A stretch of DNA of 64,000 nt from Eulemur rufifrons (Eukaryota > Chordata > Mammalia > Primates > Lemuridae). A model generated the notes under the pieces. It was not told the origin of the DNA. It was given only the letters and a program-made list of their open reading frames with translations, and searched no databases. Shown here piece after piece: positions 45,540-58,715 of the stretch; the first letter of the stretch is position 1; each line of letters starts with the position of its first letter. The DNA lies in assembly GCF_041146395.1 (NCBI RefSeq), contig NC_091001.1:104678965-104742964 (forward strand), in the 5' to 3' direction. The translations under genes were made by a program, and so were the position numbers.

Positions 45540-46240
45540 GTGAACGATCTGGAGAGAATGCGCCGAATTCGTTCTATACTAGTCAGTGCCTGGCATCCGT
45601 AGGCATTTGTTAAGTATTTTTGACTGAAATAAGAAATGATTTAGGTCTCCCTCTTTCCCTTCACCATGTTTGACGTAACTTTGATAATTTCAGGTTGACT
45701 TCCATGCAATTTTGACTCCTTTCTCTTTGCAGAGAGATAGGGGAAAGTAAATGAACAATTAACCCTCCCAACCACTTACTCTGTCAGGTAGGTATTAGAA
45801 TCTTTAGAAGAGGACAGACACTAAGATTCAGGAAAGCTAAGTAACTTTTCTGAAGCCACATAGTTACTAAACGGCACGAGGGATCTGAGCCATATCTGCC
45901 TGACTCCAGGGCCCATCCTGTACTATCTGTGGCCTGCCAAAGAATGTCATGGAGAAAAGTGAAACCTTCAGACAAGATGTGTAGCATAGGGTTAGAATTA
46001 CACATTTGGGAGCCATTCTCTTTGCGTTTGAATTCTAGCTCTGCCACTTGCTTACTGTGTAAACCTTGAACAAGTCATGAAACTTCTCTAGGCTTCAGTT
46101 TATTCATCTGTCAAATAGGGATGAATAATAATATCTTTGTCATAGAATTGTTATAAGGATTAAGTAACATACTTAAAGCACCTAGAGCAGTGCATAGCAC
46201 ATGGTAACAATATGTAAATACTAGCTCTATTATTACTATT
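45540..46240 (+). repeat. MIR and MIR/L2-class remnants upstream of DDX1
   Basis: A short MIR/L2-class tail lies near 45570-45630. An ancient piece is at about 45765-45930. A well recognisable MIR is at 45990-46235 (AGCTCTGCCACTTGCTTACT, AGGCTTCAGTTTATTCATCT). Confidence 0.65.
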
Positions 46241-47930
46241 ACATGTAACAGGATTCAAAGGCCGAGGAGAATACATCAGGCCTACAGAATCACACTTCCA
46301 GGGGGCACTATTCACATTATAGTCTATATTCTCATTACATTTTATATAAATAATAGCCCTGAGAGTTATGCAAAGTAGCAGTTTCTAAATGGATACCAAG
46401 CATCCCACATTCCCAAGAGAGGTACGACATCACACATTATGCAGGACTTGCCAAAGGGAAATTTGAAATCTGATTTTTTTTTTTTTTGCGTTTAGTCAAC
46501 ACCCACCTTATAAGCATGAAAAGATTGGAGATGCAAGTTAAAGGAAAAGATTTCTCCGAACAGAGTTGAAGTGCTGTGGCATTTTCCCTCTCTCAAGAGA
46601 GAAAGGGGCTTCTGGGGGAATCTCTGAGAACATTTGATCTCAGAGTTTGGGAACTATAAGGACTGCTCTGGGAAGCTGTGGCCAGGAGGACCTGCAGGGG
46701 CAGGGCAGGAAAGGAGACAGGAGAGAAGGCTGCTGTGGGAGCTAACTGCATTTCCTGTAACTGTCAGGGAGACATGTGACTTTTTCCTCCCAGGGGATAA
46801 ATGAACCTGTGGAGAGTGGACTGGAAGCTTTCTTCAAAGGGAATGTGCTCACCTGAAGGAGCTAAATGGTTCAGCAGGCAGACCTCCAAAGAACCTTGGG
46901 CTATCCATACCTTCTAACTGAAGGAGAAATAACACCCACTTCACATGAGTTGTGCTTGGAGGATGCCAGCAGGAGAATCTTCACAATATCCTCCAAAAGT
47001 ACTCTCTGCAAGAAACAATCAGCCTTGAGCATGCCTGAGCCAGAGAGCAGCAGAATCGGATCACTCCAGTACTAGCCAGCCAAAGCTGGGTATCTCTTTC
47101 ACCTGATAGACTTTATCCCTCTCCAGGGGTCAGAAACAACAACTTGTGAGAGAGGGGAGTGCAGAGAAGAGACTGATCACATCCTCCATCCCATTGCAGG
47201 CTCTGGCTTGGAATAGGCCAAGCTGGGAAGAAGAAAGCTATAATTTCAGTTAAAGTTGTGAATTTTGATCATTACACTGGACTTGATAGTTTAATTACAA
47301 AAATGAGGCTATAATTGTGATGAAAGTAACCGACAACTTTTTATTATCTGAGAGTGACCAGAAAAGCTCTGGAAGATGCTAGAGACTTCATCTAGGTCAG
47401 GGAAAAAACCTGCAGAGATGGTTTCAAGGTAATGTTTTCTGTTTGTGCCCTATCAAGTCCAGCTAATTTAATATACTGCTTTAATAATTGTAAGTGTGTG
47501 TGTGTGTGTGTGTGTGTCTGTGTGTGTTGTAATGCCCTCAATAATGTGAACTGGAATAGAAGTTGATTGGCTCCTGTCCTTGGCAGGTAGGGTAATGCCA
47601 GGCAGAGATACAGCAGCCAAGACCTTCACCAAACCAAAAGAGAGAGGATGGGTGCCCATCAGTACAGTATCCTGCTGGTCTCATTTCCCCAGAACACGTT
47701 GAGTAAATGGTTGCCTACTACCCAGGAGATTTCTGAGAACTTTGCATGGTCCCAGGAACTCAGCTACAGAGTTAAGTGGGAGGATGGCCACCAGCAAGTT
47801 GCACCAAACGGCAGCTGAAGTGATTGGACTGGCCCCCCTAAAACTCCCAGCCTGCGCTTTTGCCATTTGTAATACAAATGGCCACAAGAGATTTTTAGGG
47901 GGTGATGGAAGTCTTCAAAAATTACATTGT
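46241..47930. other. Intergenic DNA with a TG microsatellite
   Basis: A (GT)n tract with one interruption occupies 47494-47528. The rest has no recognised gene or repeat. A T-run lies at 46474-46487. Confidence 0.6.
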
Positions 47931-48020
47931 GTTGATGGCCACACAGCTCTATAAATCACTGACTTGTACACTTAAAACTGAATTTTATAGTATTTAAATT
48001 ATACCTCAATGAAACAGATA
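47930..48020 (+). repeat. L1M 3'-end fragment
   Basis: TGTACACTTAAAACTGAATT and TTATACCTCAATGAAACAG are the terminal bases of old L1 elements. Confidence 0.6.
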
Positions 48021-48334
48021 GTTTTTAAGAAAAGTATCTGTAATTTAAAAAAAGAAAATCTCCTAGCCTGGCCTTGCCCCCATCATTTATTTTTTAGCCT
48101 TACAATAGCCCCATATTTTATGCAGTTGGGTCTTTTGGACCCCAGTGATCATGTTAAAGTGGAATTTTACTGTATTATCCATGTAGCAGAAAGATTGTGC
48201 TATGTATTTTCAAGTAAGTGGTATTAAACTCCACTGCAGAACAGATGGTTTTGCAACTGCTAAAACAGACCAAAGAAAAATGCCCTTCACATACACAGGA
48301 CAGCATAGAGAGGATGGGCCCTGTGAAGGACAAC

Positions 48335-48735
48335 AGTCCCTGTCTTGGTTCGTTTGTGCTGCTGTAACAGAATACCTGAAACTGGATAATTTATAAAGAA
48401 CTGACATTTATTTCTCACAGTTCTGAACGCTGGGAAGTCCAAGATCAAGGTGCCAGTAGGTGTTTTGTCTGTTGAGGGCCCTATTTCTGCTTTCAAGACA
48501 GTGTCTTGAACTCTGCATCTTCCAGAGGGGAGGAACATCATGTCCTCACATGGCGGAAGGTAGAAGGGCAAGAGACTATGACACTGCGTGAAACCTCTTT
48601 TATAAGGGCCTTAATCCCATTCATCAGGCAGGAACCCTCATGACCCAATCACCTCTCAAAGACCCCACCTTTTAATATTATCACATTGACAACACTTGAA
48701 TTTTGAAGGAGACATATTCAAACAATACTGGTCCC
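48335..48735 (-). mobile_element. ERVL-MaLR LTR (MST/MLT1-type)
   Basis: The order TGTGCTGCTGTAACAGAATA, GGGAAGTCCAAGATCAAGGT, TGTCCTCACATGGCGGAAGG and TTATAAGGGCCTTAATCCCA is the reversed MaLR LTR. It is a solo remnant. Confidence 0.78.
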
Positions 48736-48769
48736 CTTCCTCCTTGCTTTTGTTTATTAAAGAGTTTAG

Positions 48770-50044
48770 GAAGAAGAAAACAATCATCTTTCCAGACTCC
48801 TTTGTAGAGAGACAGCCCAGAGACTCAGTTCTGCCTAGAGAGATATAAATGGCAGTCCCAGCTTGGGACTTGTAGGAATGCTCTTTAAAAGAGAAAGATC
48901 TGGCTGACATGCACTCTCCTTACTCCTGGAACATTGACATGACACTGGGAAAGACAGCAATGAGCCACGAAGATAAAAGCTTCACACCAATACTACCGAA
49001 CCAGAGAATATAAGGAGATTAGATCCTGAATAATGATGCTGAGCCCAGGTATGTCTACCTCTGGACCTCTTGTAGCTAGAGAATGCCTCATTTAGTTAAG
49101 CCACGTTAAATTTTCTCCTGTCTGCAGCCCAATATATTCCTAAGAGATGCAGAAAATAAAGGAGATAAGGAAATTCATCAATATGGATTTCATGTATTGA
49201 ATCTTTCAGAAAAAAATTTCAAATGTTCCATATTAGAGCAATAAGCAATCTATTGTGGCTACAAGGAGGAGAAGAAATTTGGCCTGGGTTGTGATGGCAC
49301 CATCAAAAATGATCCTTGACTGTGTGGTCATTTCCTCACAACCAAAAATGAAGATGAAATGTGCTATATATAACAGAAGATGTGGCTCTGAACCAGCCTA
49401 GGGGATATAAATAAAATTAGGTTGTTTATCTTTTCATTGACATCCAACTCCCTCGCAGTCCTCTTCCTACCTCTTTTGGGACAAGATAAAGCAAACTGCC
49501 TAATTTCTGAGGATTTAGCCACTGAAAAGAAGGAAGTAGCATGAAAGAAAAGTTGTTTTAACCTAAAATAAGTTGAGTAGAAAATACAGTATCTTCATTC
49601 CATAAACTGCCCAACATCCTTCCTCATGATACATGATACAAACCCACTCATCATTCTACACAAGTAACAACAATATTCTCCCTCCTTAAATGGTGCCCAT
49701 GAAGTTTGCCCTCAGATGTGTGCTAGGAGAAAAAAGGACTCAGGAGTATTATACTTGCTTTAGATCTTGAATCCTGCTATGATCAAACCTTCCATCAATA
49801 CACCCTCTCCCCTTGGATATAACTCTTAGTTGGTAGGGCTCCTGAATCCATCCTCCATGGGATGACACATGCCAGGACCTCCGTGTCCAGTCTCGTGCTT
49901 ACTTCCAGCCTTATTACCTACCACTCTCCTCCACAAATTTTACTTTCCAGCATAGCAAACTATGTAGAATTCCTTGTATACTCCAGATTGCCTCTTGCTG
50001 GTATATATTTTTTATGTTGTTCCCTCTCCCTAGAATAACTTTCC
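48770..50044. other. Intergenic DNA, no gene seen
   Basis: 48770-49130 has the texture of an old medium-frequency repeat that I cannot name. 49140-50044 shows nothing I can assign. Confidence 0.5.
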
Positions 50045-50620
50045 CCTTTTAGTTTTAATTATCTACTGATGTATAACAACAGCTCCAAATCTTAATGGCT
50101 TAGTACAACAACCAATTTATTTGCTTATAATTCTATAGGTCAGAAATTTGGGCAGGGCTTAGCTTAGCTGGCTGGTTCTTCTGCTCCATGTGATATTCCC
50201 TGGGGTCATTCACTAGGCTGCATTCAGCTGGTGTCTTGGCTGTACTAGGGGATTGGAGAAGACTTCACTCCCATGTATGGTGCCCAGTGTTCCCCTACAT
50301 GATCTTTCTGTCTCTATATGGCCAGACTGGACCTTCTCACAACAGGATTAGTACTGGGGAGGACAGACTTCCTACATGGTAGTTGGTTCCACAAAGATGT
50401 GTTTCAAATGAGGGAGAGCAGAAGCTGCATCTTTCAAGCCAACCTTAGAAGTAATGTATGTGTAACTTCTGCTGAATTCTGTTGGTCAACACAAGTCACG
50501 TGACCAGCCCAGATTCACAGGGAGGAGAAATAGACTCTACCTGTCAATGCAATATATGGCAGTTTGCAGCCCTTTATAATATACCTGTGTTCTATAACAT
50601 AGTAGACATATTTATAATAT
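50045..50620 (-). mobile_element. MLT1-type MaLR LTR remnant
   Basis: TTAATGGCTTAGTACAACAA, ATAATTCTATAGGTCAGAAA and GCTTAGCTTAGCTGGCTGG are the reversed MLT1 hallmarks. It is diverged. Confidence 0.6.
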
Positions 50621-51164
50621 ACCTACCTATAATAACACTTATCGTCTTGGCAAACTCCTAATTATCATTCAAATTCAGCTAAGCTAGTACCTTGCAGCAA
50701 ATCCTGTTGCCCCAATGTTTATTTCTCTTTTTCCTCAAATTTATGACTCTTGGCTAGACATATGGCTGCCTGGGATAAAGATTCCATTTCCCAGCCTTTC
50801 TGGTAGCTAGATATGGCTATATGCCCATTTTCTGGCCAGTGGCATATAAGGTATCGTGTGTGACTTCTGGGAAATATCTTTAAGGGAAGTGTTGCATCCT
50901 TCTTTTCTTCCTTCTTCCTGTTGGCTGGAATGGGGTTGTAGGGCTGGCTTTTACCAGCCATGATGGGCCATGAGAAGAGACCCATATACTGAGGGTGGCA
51001 GAACAATAAGAGAGAAATTGCTTGAGTCCCTGATAACTTAGAGCACCACACCAGCCCAAAATTGTGATACTAGATTTCTTAAATGAGAGAGATGTAAACA
51101 TGTCTTCTTTTGTTTTGGATTTTTTTCGGTCCCACACAGCCAAACCTAATCCTACTTTATATAC

Positions 51165-51715
51165 CTTTATTCCTTATCTATTGCTATAACTTGTTTAGTT
51201 GCCCCCAAGTCTAATCACTTAAAACAATAAACATTTATTATCACTCCCAGCTTTTATGGAACAGGAATTCAGGAGTAGCTTGGCCAGCAAGGTCTGCTTG
51301 GCATCACTCTTGCAGAAGTAGTCAAGTCTCTGGCCAGGATTACAGTCATCCAAAGGCATGGCTAGGGCTGAAGGATCTGTTTTAAAAGGTAAGTCACTCT
51401 CATGGCTGTGCGGGCAGTTAACGGGAGGCCTCTGTTCTCCACACGGACTTCTTGGGGAACTTCAGTGTTCTCATGATATGGCTGCTGACACCCCTCCCTT
51501 TCCCAATAAAACAGATGACCCTCGATAGAACAAAGCAGAATGAGTGGTATATTTTATGGCATAGCCATCAAAGCCACACACTGTCATTTGTGCAATATCT
51601 TATTGGTCACACAGGCCTAATCAGTGTGAAGGGAACTATACACACAAAGGTGTGAATTCTAGTGATAAGGACTGTTTGGGGGCCATCTCACAGGCTGGCT
51701 ACCACACACCCCACT
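51165..51715 (-). mobile_element. MLT1-type MaLR LTR remnant
   Basis: It opens with CTTATCTATTGCTATAACTT and AAAACAATAAACATTTATTA and ends with GGGGGCCATCTCACAGGCTG, the order expected of a reversed MLT1 LTR. Confidence 0.6.
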
Positions 51716-52834
51716 TCCCTAATAAACCCCTTGTTTGTTTGTGTAGCAGGTGGTGGTCTCTCAGTCTCAGGCAAAAGTATGTTCATGTAGCATCCTCTGG
51801 GATAAATCATGTTTATCCCATTGTCATCATTAAATTTGTTGGCTTAGCTTTCTCTGTTTTTCACAATTTACCTGACTCACAGAGCAGTTTGGAGACAGGG
51901 AAGCTCTCGTTTAAACATCCTCTTCTTTCAGCTATATTTCCTACAACTTCTGAGCTGAGCAACAATCATTGAATTTTATGCTTTTGTCAAAATAAGCTGT
52001 CAGAAACTGGTCCAGATCTATTAGAATGCAACATCATTCTCGCTGCCCCAGCATTCACCTTATGGTGCAGGGACCAGAGGGGGCCTGGAAAACAGACATA
52101 AATCCAGAGATCTATAATTCTGTATCCCCTGAAGAAGTGGCCATAAAGTCCATCACTCCAGATATATGGGGAGAGGGAGACAAAGGGCAAGCCGGATGAG
52201 TTTCAGAGGGACTGTAAAACAGAAAAAGAGATCTCCCTAACTGTGTCGGTCTCATTATAGGCAAGCCAGGCAAGGAAACAATTTATGGTTGGATGCCGAC
52301 TAGCTCGCAGGCATGAATGTCACTCTGTCTCCCATGCCTGCCATCTTGAGTGCTTGTGGGCCCCTGTGAATGACGCGACAGCTCATGGGCAAATGGCGAC
52401 ACACTTGGAGCCTGAGCTTGTGGGTGGTTAAGAACAGACTGTGCACCAGACACCTGTTCAGAATCCAGCAGCCCAGAATCTGCCAGGGTGCCTGAGTTCC
52501 TTCACCTTCCATAGGAAACCACTGTGCATCTGCACACAGAGTTCAGGCTCACTGTCTCAGCCTCCTGCCCAGTGTCCCTGCCTCACTGCAGCTCCTTTCT
52601 GTCTGTGGAATCGATCATAGGTTTTCCTGTTAACAAGTCCTGTGGTTTTTTTAGCAGGCTGAAAGAAGACTGCTTGCTATATTGAAAGGGGTGGTGGTAA
52701 GAAAAAGGATGGTCAAAAATTCTTCAAAATACCTGGAGAAAATAATTCAGAATATAGAAATTTATACTGCATGGCTCCTATGATGTTGCAATAATAAGGG
52801 AATTTGTAAAGGCTAACTCAACTGTAGCTCTGAA

Positions 52835-53325
52835 TGGTAATGTTCCAGTTACTATGGCTACCCCAAAATACTGTGGCTTAACACGTCCATTTATTCTGCT
52901 CATAGAGTCTGTGGGTGAGGAACCTGGACAGGGTACAGCAGAGATGGCTCATCTTTGTTCCTCGATGCCCAGCACCATAGCCCAAAGACTCAAAGGCGAG
53001 GGGCTGGAATCATGAGAAGCTTCAGTCACTCACATGGTCCTGTTGATGCTCATGTTGAGAAGACTCTACCTGGGGCTGACGGCCAGCTGCGGCATCTCAG
53101 GGAGCCTGTGTTTTCTCACAACATGGTGGTTTTATTCCAAACGTGAGCATCCCAAGGCCCATGCAGCCTTTAATGATCAAACTACAGAAGTCAAGCAGTG
53201 TCACTTCCTCCCAATTCTATTAATTAAGATTATGACAAAGATCTGCTTAGGTTCAAGGGGAGGGATCATAGATGTCACCGATTGACAGGGGAGAATCAAC
53301 ATTACATTGTAAGAAAGATGTGGGG
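52835..53325 (-). mobile_element. MLT1-type MaLR LTR remnant
   Basis: TGTGGCTTAACACGTCCATT, AGTCACTCACATGGTCCTGT and GGTTCAAGGGGAGGGATCAT occur in the reversed MLT1 order. It ends just before the MLT2 LTR. Confidence 0.55.
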
Positions 53326-53344
53326 CAGGATATAAATTGGTATA

Positions 53345-53765
53345 GCCATGTGTTAAGAGTTCTCCATAGAAACAGAACAAATAGGATGTGTGTGTATACA
53401 GAAGGAGATTTATTTTAGGGGATTGGCTTGCATGATTATAGAGCCTGGCAATCCCAAAGTCTATGTGGTGGGCTGGCAGGCTGCGGACCCAAGAAGAGTT
53501 GATGTTGTGGTTGAAGACCAAAGATCATGCACTAGAGAATTCCCTCTTGTTAGATGGTGTCAGCCTTTTGTTCTATTAAGACCTGTAACTGGATGAGGCC
53601 TGTCCACATTATGGAGGGCAATTTGTTTTACTCAAAGTCCACTGCTTTAAATGTGAGTCTCATCCAAAAACATCATCACAGAAACATCCAGAATGTTTGA
53701 ACAAATATCTGGGCACTGTGGCTCAGATAAGTTGATACATAAAATTGATTATTGTAAGTGTATGC
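53345..53765 (-). mobile_element. MLT2-type ERVL LTR (3' LTR of the adjacent provirus relic)
   Basis: On the minus strand it reads from TTTATGTATCAACTTATCTG through CCCAGATATTTG and AATGTGGACAGGCCTCATCC to TTCTGTTTCTATGGAGAAC, the MLT2 LTR order. The ERVL internal relic lies on its 5' side in the same orientation, so this is the provirus 3' LTR. Confidence 0.8.
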
Positions 53766-54179
53766 CTTGTCAATTTAGCATCCATATGCATCTTCTTAAA
53801 CCATATTTAATCTCCAAGTAAGGACAATAATAAGGTCTTAATTCCACCTAACATAATACAGCTATCCTGTGTACAACTGAAAATGCACTAACCTTCTCCC
53901 TAGGAAAGGATGTAAAATCCTTGGATGATGTCTGTTCTTCTCCTTGATATCCCATAACTTAAATATTATAAGATTTTCAATATTTAAGTACTATGATATA
54001 AAATGAATACACCTTATGTTACATGATAAGGTGATAAGAGGGAAGAAAACAAACATATTTGACATATATATAAATAGAGAAAGAGATCTCAAAACACATA
54101 CATATGTACATATTCATGTGTACATTATATAATATATATACACACACAAATATATTCACAACAAAATAAGGAAGAAACA

Positions 54180-55035
54180 CTCATGGCAAATATAGTCCTT
54201 GTTTCTGGAACTGGTCATGTGGTCGTAGCTGGTATTTATAACTACTATACTTTCTTCCATTATCCATTCTGTATTCCATTTGCCCTCAGCAAGCACCACA
54301 GCTGGTCATTGAACCTGGTTTGGTGACTCAAACCTTCATTCTGAAGGGTCTGGGCCATTATTAGTCTTGTGTGGATTGGGTTGTAGCTTTCCATTGACCT
54401 TAACCACAGGGCATGATAATAGGACACTAAAAGTACCCTAAGGGATCTCCTCTATCCCAGACGTACTCTTCCTTACCTCCCTGTGGAGTAGCAGTCCAAT
54501 TTCTCCTTGGTGATCAGGATCAATCACTCCAGGCACCACAGTGGCTCTTTCCTTTGCCTGTTGATTCAAAGGCTTGAGGATCCCAAAGCCTTTGGGACAC
54601 CAGGTGTCAGTCTTACCTTCCAGTTCAGTGGAATCATTGTCGTGTCTGCTGGTGGAAGCATTCTTCCTTTTGGAACTAAGACCTCTAGAGGTCACCAGAA
54701 CATAAGATCATGGGGAAAGGAAGCAAAAATTTTTCCAGTGGGTCACTAGAGGTAATAGTGAGTGCTGCCACTCCCATCTCCTCCCCGTGATTCCTGAACC
54801 TGTGAATCTTGGCTACGGGAGAAAGAGCACCATATATTGGACACTGACTCAGAGCATATGGCCATCTTTGGAAAATGCAATCTGCCAGAAGTGGACATAT
54901 TATCTGCTGATTGGGAAACTAGTTTTGTCTTGGGAAGAAATGGAAATGTATACGGAAGCCTGAGAGTGAACAAGGCAGTATGTGTTAGGCACTTTCTATG
55001 AGGCATCTTTGATACCTTCACAGGATCCTTCATTT
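54180..55035 (-). pseudogene. ERVL provirus internal relic, 3' pol with dUTPase region
   Basis: A minus-strand open stretch at 54438-54695 includes VVPGVIDPDHQGEIGLLLH, which fits the third conserved motif of a dUTPase (GVID..Y.G...V). ERVL elements are known to carry a dUTPase at the end of pol. Sequence on toward 54180 keeps the same sense and leads to the MLT2 LTR. A second open stretch at 54746-55033 probably belongs to the same relic. No complete gene remains. Confidence 0.65.
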
Positions 55036-55440
55036 ATTAAATACTATTCACCTGAAAAAACTTATGAAGTGCCTCCTATGTGCCAAGGCCTACAGTAGTG
55101 CTAGGGATACAAATATGAATAAGACATACTTCTTTGCTTTCAAGATAATCTAAATTTTTCAACTGAGATAAAATATAAACACATAATCACACTGTACGGC
55201 AGAAATGCAATGGCAGAGATTTATTCAGTGTGTCATGGGAAATCAGAGTGGATACCTAAGCCAGGCTGTAACAATCAGGGAAGGGCTTCTTGGGGAAGTG
55301 ACATCTCAGATGAGTTTTAAAAGGTTCGCTGAATTTAACTAGATGTAGAGGGGTATATGGGGGTGTGTGAAAGGAGGGGAAGCTTTCTAGGAAGGGGGTA
55401 CAGCATGGAGAGCTGCATAGTGGTGAGAAACAGGGTGGTA
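55036..55440 (+). repeat. L2 LINE remnant
   Basis: AAGTGCCTCCTATGTGCCAA, GCTAGGGATACAAATATGAA and GAAGGGCTTCTTGGGGAAGT are L2 3' phrases in plus orientation. Confidence 0.65.
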
Positions 55441-55940
55441 TCCCCTGATGTATTAATCATCTAGTGCCACATAACAAATCACACAAAAACTTAGTGGCTT
55501 AAAACAATAAATGTTGTCTTGCATAGCTTCTGTAGGCCAGGAATCTAGGAGTGACATATCAGGATGGTGCTGGCCTGGAATCTCTCATGAGGCTGAAGCC
55601 AAGTTGGCAGCCAGGGCTGCTATTCATCTGAAGACTTGACCAGGGCCAAACGATCCACTTCCAAGGTGGCTTCCCCATATGCCTTGCAAGTTAGTGTCGG
55701 TAGTCCCAATAGCACAGTTCTTTACCGCCTGAACTTCTCCATAGGATCTTGAGTGTCCTCACTCACAGCAGGTGTCAACCCCCAGCAACTGATCCAAGAG
55801 AGAGACTGGTCTAGCCTCTGACGTCTCATACCATCATTTCCACAATATCCCACTGGTTACATGGACCAACCTTATTCAAGGTGGAAGGCACCACTCAAGG
55901 GCATAGACACCAGGAGGCTGGGATCATTGTGTATGGGCAG
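55441..55940 (-). mobile_element. MLT1-type MaLR LTR remnant
   Basis: AACTTAGTGGCTTAAAACAA, GGCTGCTATTCATCTGAAGA and CACCAGGAGGCTGGGATCAT appear in the reversed MLT1 LTR order. It is the best preserved of the MLT1-type copies here. Confidence 0.65.
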
Positions 55941-56159
55941 GGGATATTTTGGAGATTGGTAACCACATCTGGAAATAAAAAATATTCCTCCATTTCCAGA
56001 TGGTAGGAGAAGGAACTGAAAGATTGTACAAATTGAGATCCACGGGAAGTAGAAGAAATGACATTCTATATATGTGTACTGACTGTGAACTATTGAGTTT
56101 TATCTCAGGTTCAATGTAAATTGTGGAGCAATTTTTAGCATAGTGATACATGTGACTTT

Positions 56160-57400
56160 AATATACTATTTTCTTATTTGGTGACTTAGATTTGTTAAAG
56201 ATTTGTGTCTCAACTTAAATGCCTTCAATCTTTTTTAAAATTAATCCCTTAGGTTGCAAAGCTTCTTTTTAAAATCATTTATCTCATATCTATATCAGAA
56301 TGTAATAATTTAAACTTAGAAACCTTAAAAGTTTAACATTAGGCATACATTTTTATCTAAAGAGAAACCTAAAATGATAAGGACTTCAATAGGAAACAGT
56401 TTGCATGAAATTCCATGGAAGAGCTAAAATTATTAACATTGAGAGACATTTAATAATTTCTCCTCTAGTGGTTTTTAATCCTTGGTATTTAATTTAGTTT
56501 TTCCACATAGCAGAGGGTGTTTGATCCTGATGTTTTAATAGCTTCTACATTTTCAGTTAGTATTTTGCCCTATCAAAACACATTATTAATTACTTGTCAG
56601 CTTCATTGAATCCTCCTCTTTAGGTTAATATTTCCATTGTAGTTTTTTATCAGAGGAAATGTAAGGATAAACTGAAGGACATGACCAATATTTCACTACA
56701 ACAGTTGGAAAAAAAATCATGGCTCATGAATGGTCTGTTTATTGAGAGAAATTTTCCTTGAGCCTATATTACTTTGCTGGAGAAAATAAATGATTTTTTA
56801 AAGTTGCAATCTCTCTTTTAAGCAAAAAGGGTTAATCTATAATAGCCACAACATAACCATGTATAATTCATGCAGTCAAGAAAAACTTATTCAGGGTTTA
56901 CCTTCAGGCTGGATTTACAGAGATTAAAGAGATTAAAAAGCCATTGTCCCTGTCCACAAAGAATTGCAGTATTTCGCCTTTGTAGTTGCCTTTTGAATGT
57001 CTGAATTATTGGTGTTATTTGCGACTCCCTAGGCTTCCCCAGTCTGTGGACATGAACGGTAATCATTGTAATATGAAACACTGTAATTTCACTGGTTTTG
57101 GTCCCAGTTGATTACAGAGGACCCTCAGTCATTTGTAAAATCCCGTACTAAATATTTCTGAGGAGTCCCAGAAGTGTGTGACACATGTTGGCAAACAAGT
57201 TCATTCCTTTTGGACTCTGCCAATTGTTTCCCTTTGGAGCCATTGCTGATCCGCTGTCTGTGGTCTGTGCCGTCTGTGAGCTCCACAGCTGTTCATAACA
57301 AAGCTGGCGCAAACACCTTCCGCCTTTTCATCTCCTTCTGCTAGGTTCAGAGTGTTTCATTTCAGGTAATTCATCAGACGAGACATCGTGAAAGACTCCC
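56160..57400. other. Repeat-poor intergenic stretch, candidate conserved non-coding DNA
   Basis: I recognise no transposon here and no coding exon. Content is AT-rich at 56160-56880 and more balanced at 56880-57400. Absence of old repeats in a repeat-dense interval is a weak sign of constraint. Confidence 0.35.
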
Positions 57401-57889
57401 ACAAACACCAAGAATGCTACTAAAATATGAAAGCAAAAACGCAACTTTTAAACTGAATGGATGCGTTTGCAAGAAAGTAAAAGATATCCTGAGTCCTGGC
57501 AACAGGCGGGAGAACCCATGGAAGAAGTGAAAATTGAAGTCACCATCATTAGGGATCTCTATGAATCCAGACGTCCAGAGCTTTGATTTCAGGACTGAAA
57601 ATAGAGGTGGGGTGGGATGGAGAAGTTGGGGACAAAGGCTCGAGCCTATGTAGAGAGGAGAGTGGATCACTGATTGTCCTACATAAAGTTAGGAATCATG
57701 AAGAGCTACAATTTTTTTAAAAATCCCTTAATAAAGAGACAATAAATTTGTCTGTTCAGCCTGGAATATGAGTGGATATAAAAATCTTTGAGAATTTGCG
57801 ACCAGAGCCCAAGCGTCCTGAAAGTCTGGGTCCTGAATTTACACTGTGTGTTATCTGATTGTAGCAGTAAAGGCAAATCTTCCTAGGGG

Positions 57890-58450
57890 GAGGACACTCT
57901 CTAAACCAGGCCTCAAAGCATCTTCACAGATGAAACTCCAAAGCATGTGAGCAAACAGTAACACACACGCTACATAAAGAAAGAGGCCACCCTGAGCAAG
58001 AGTCAGCAGGAGAAAAATAGATCCTCAAAGACTTCAGGTATTAGAAATATCAGGTAGAGATTATAAATTATGTCTGATATGTTTCTAATTGTAGGACATG
58101 AAACATAAATAAGAAAGTAATAAAAGATCAGCACACTTGAGTTTTAAAAAAAGAACTTCTAAGTATAAATTCATATGTAATAATTGATATTAAAAATTTG
58201 TTGGAAAGATTGAACATAGAAAGAGCTGAAAAGTAAATCTGTGAACTGAAATAGAGACCAGAAGAAATTGCACTGAATACAAAACAGAGAGGTATAAAAT
58301 ATAAGAGGGAGGTTGTGACTTGTGGAGGATACAATAGTCCATCATCTGTCTAAAGAGAATGGTGTATAGGCAACACTTGAAGATGTAAGGACAGAATTTT
58401 CTGTAAGCAATTAAAACACATGAAGGGAGGACGGAAGAAATTATATTACA
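57890..58450 (+). mobile_element. L1M 5'/ORF1-region fragment
   Basis: ATAGATCCTCAAAGACTTCA, GTAATAAAAGATCAGCACAC and AGACCAGAAGAAATTGCACT follow the leader and ORF1 region of old L1M elements in plus orientation. No frame survives. Confidence 0.65.
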
Positions 58451-58715
58451 AACTTCTGATATTACCCTTTATAAGGTGAGAGGAGGCTGGAAGAGAGAAA
58501 TGTACATATGAGATATATATATGTGGATACATATGTGAGTGTAGTATGACCTTAATGATTATTGTACCATTTTATTCCAATGGGAGAATTTTTTCTTTAT
58601 CCTGGTTTATATTTGGTTATTTATTCTGTCCTTCCCTGCCTTTATGTCCTCTATGCCATTCTATGTTTTGGTAGATACGTGTTGTATTTCTTTCATTCTA
58701 TTCTTTCCACTGTTT

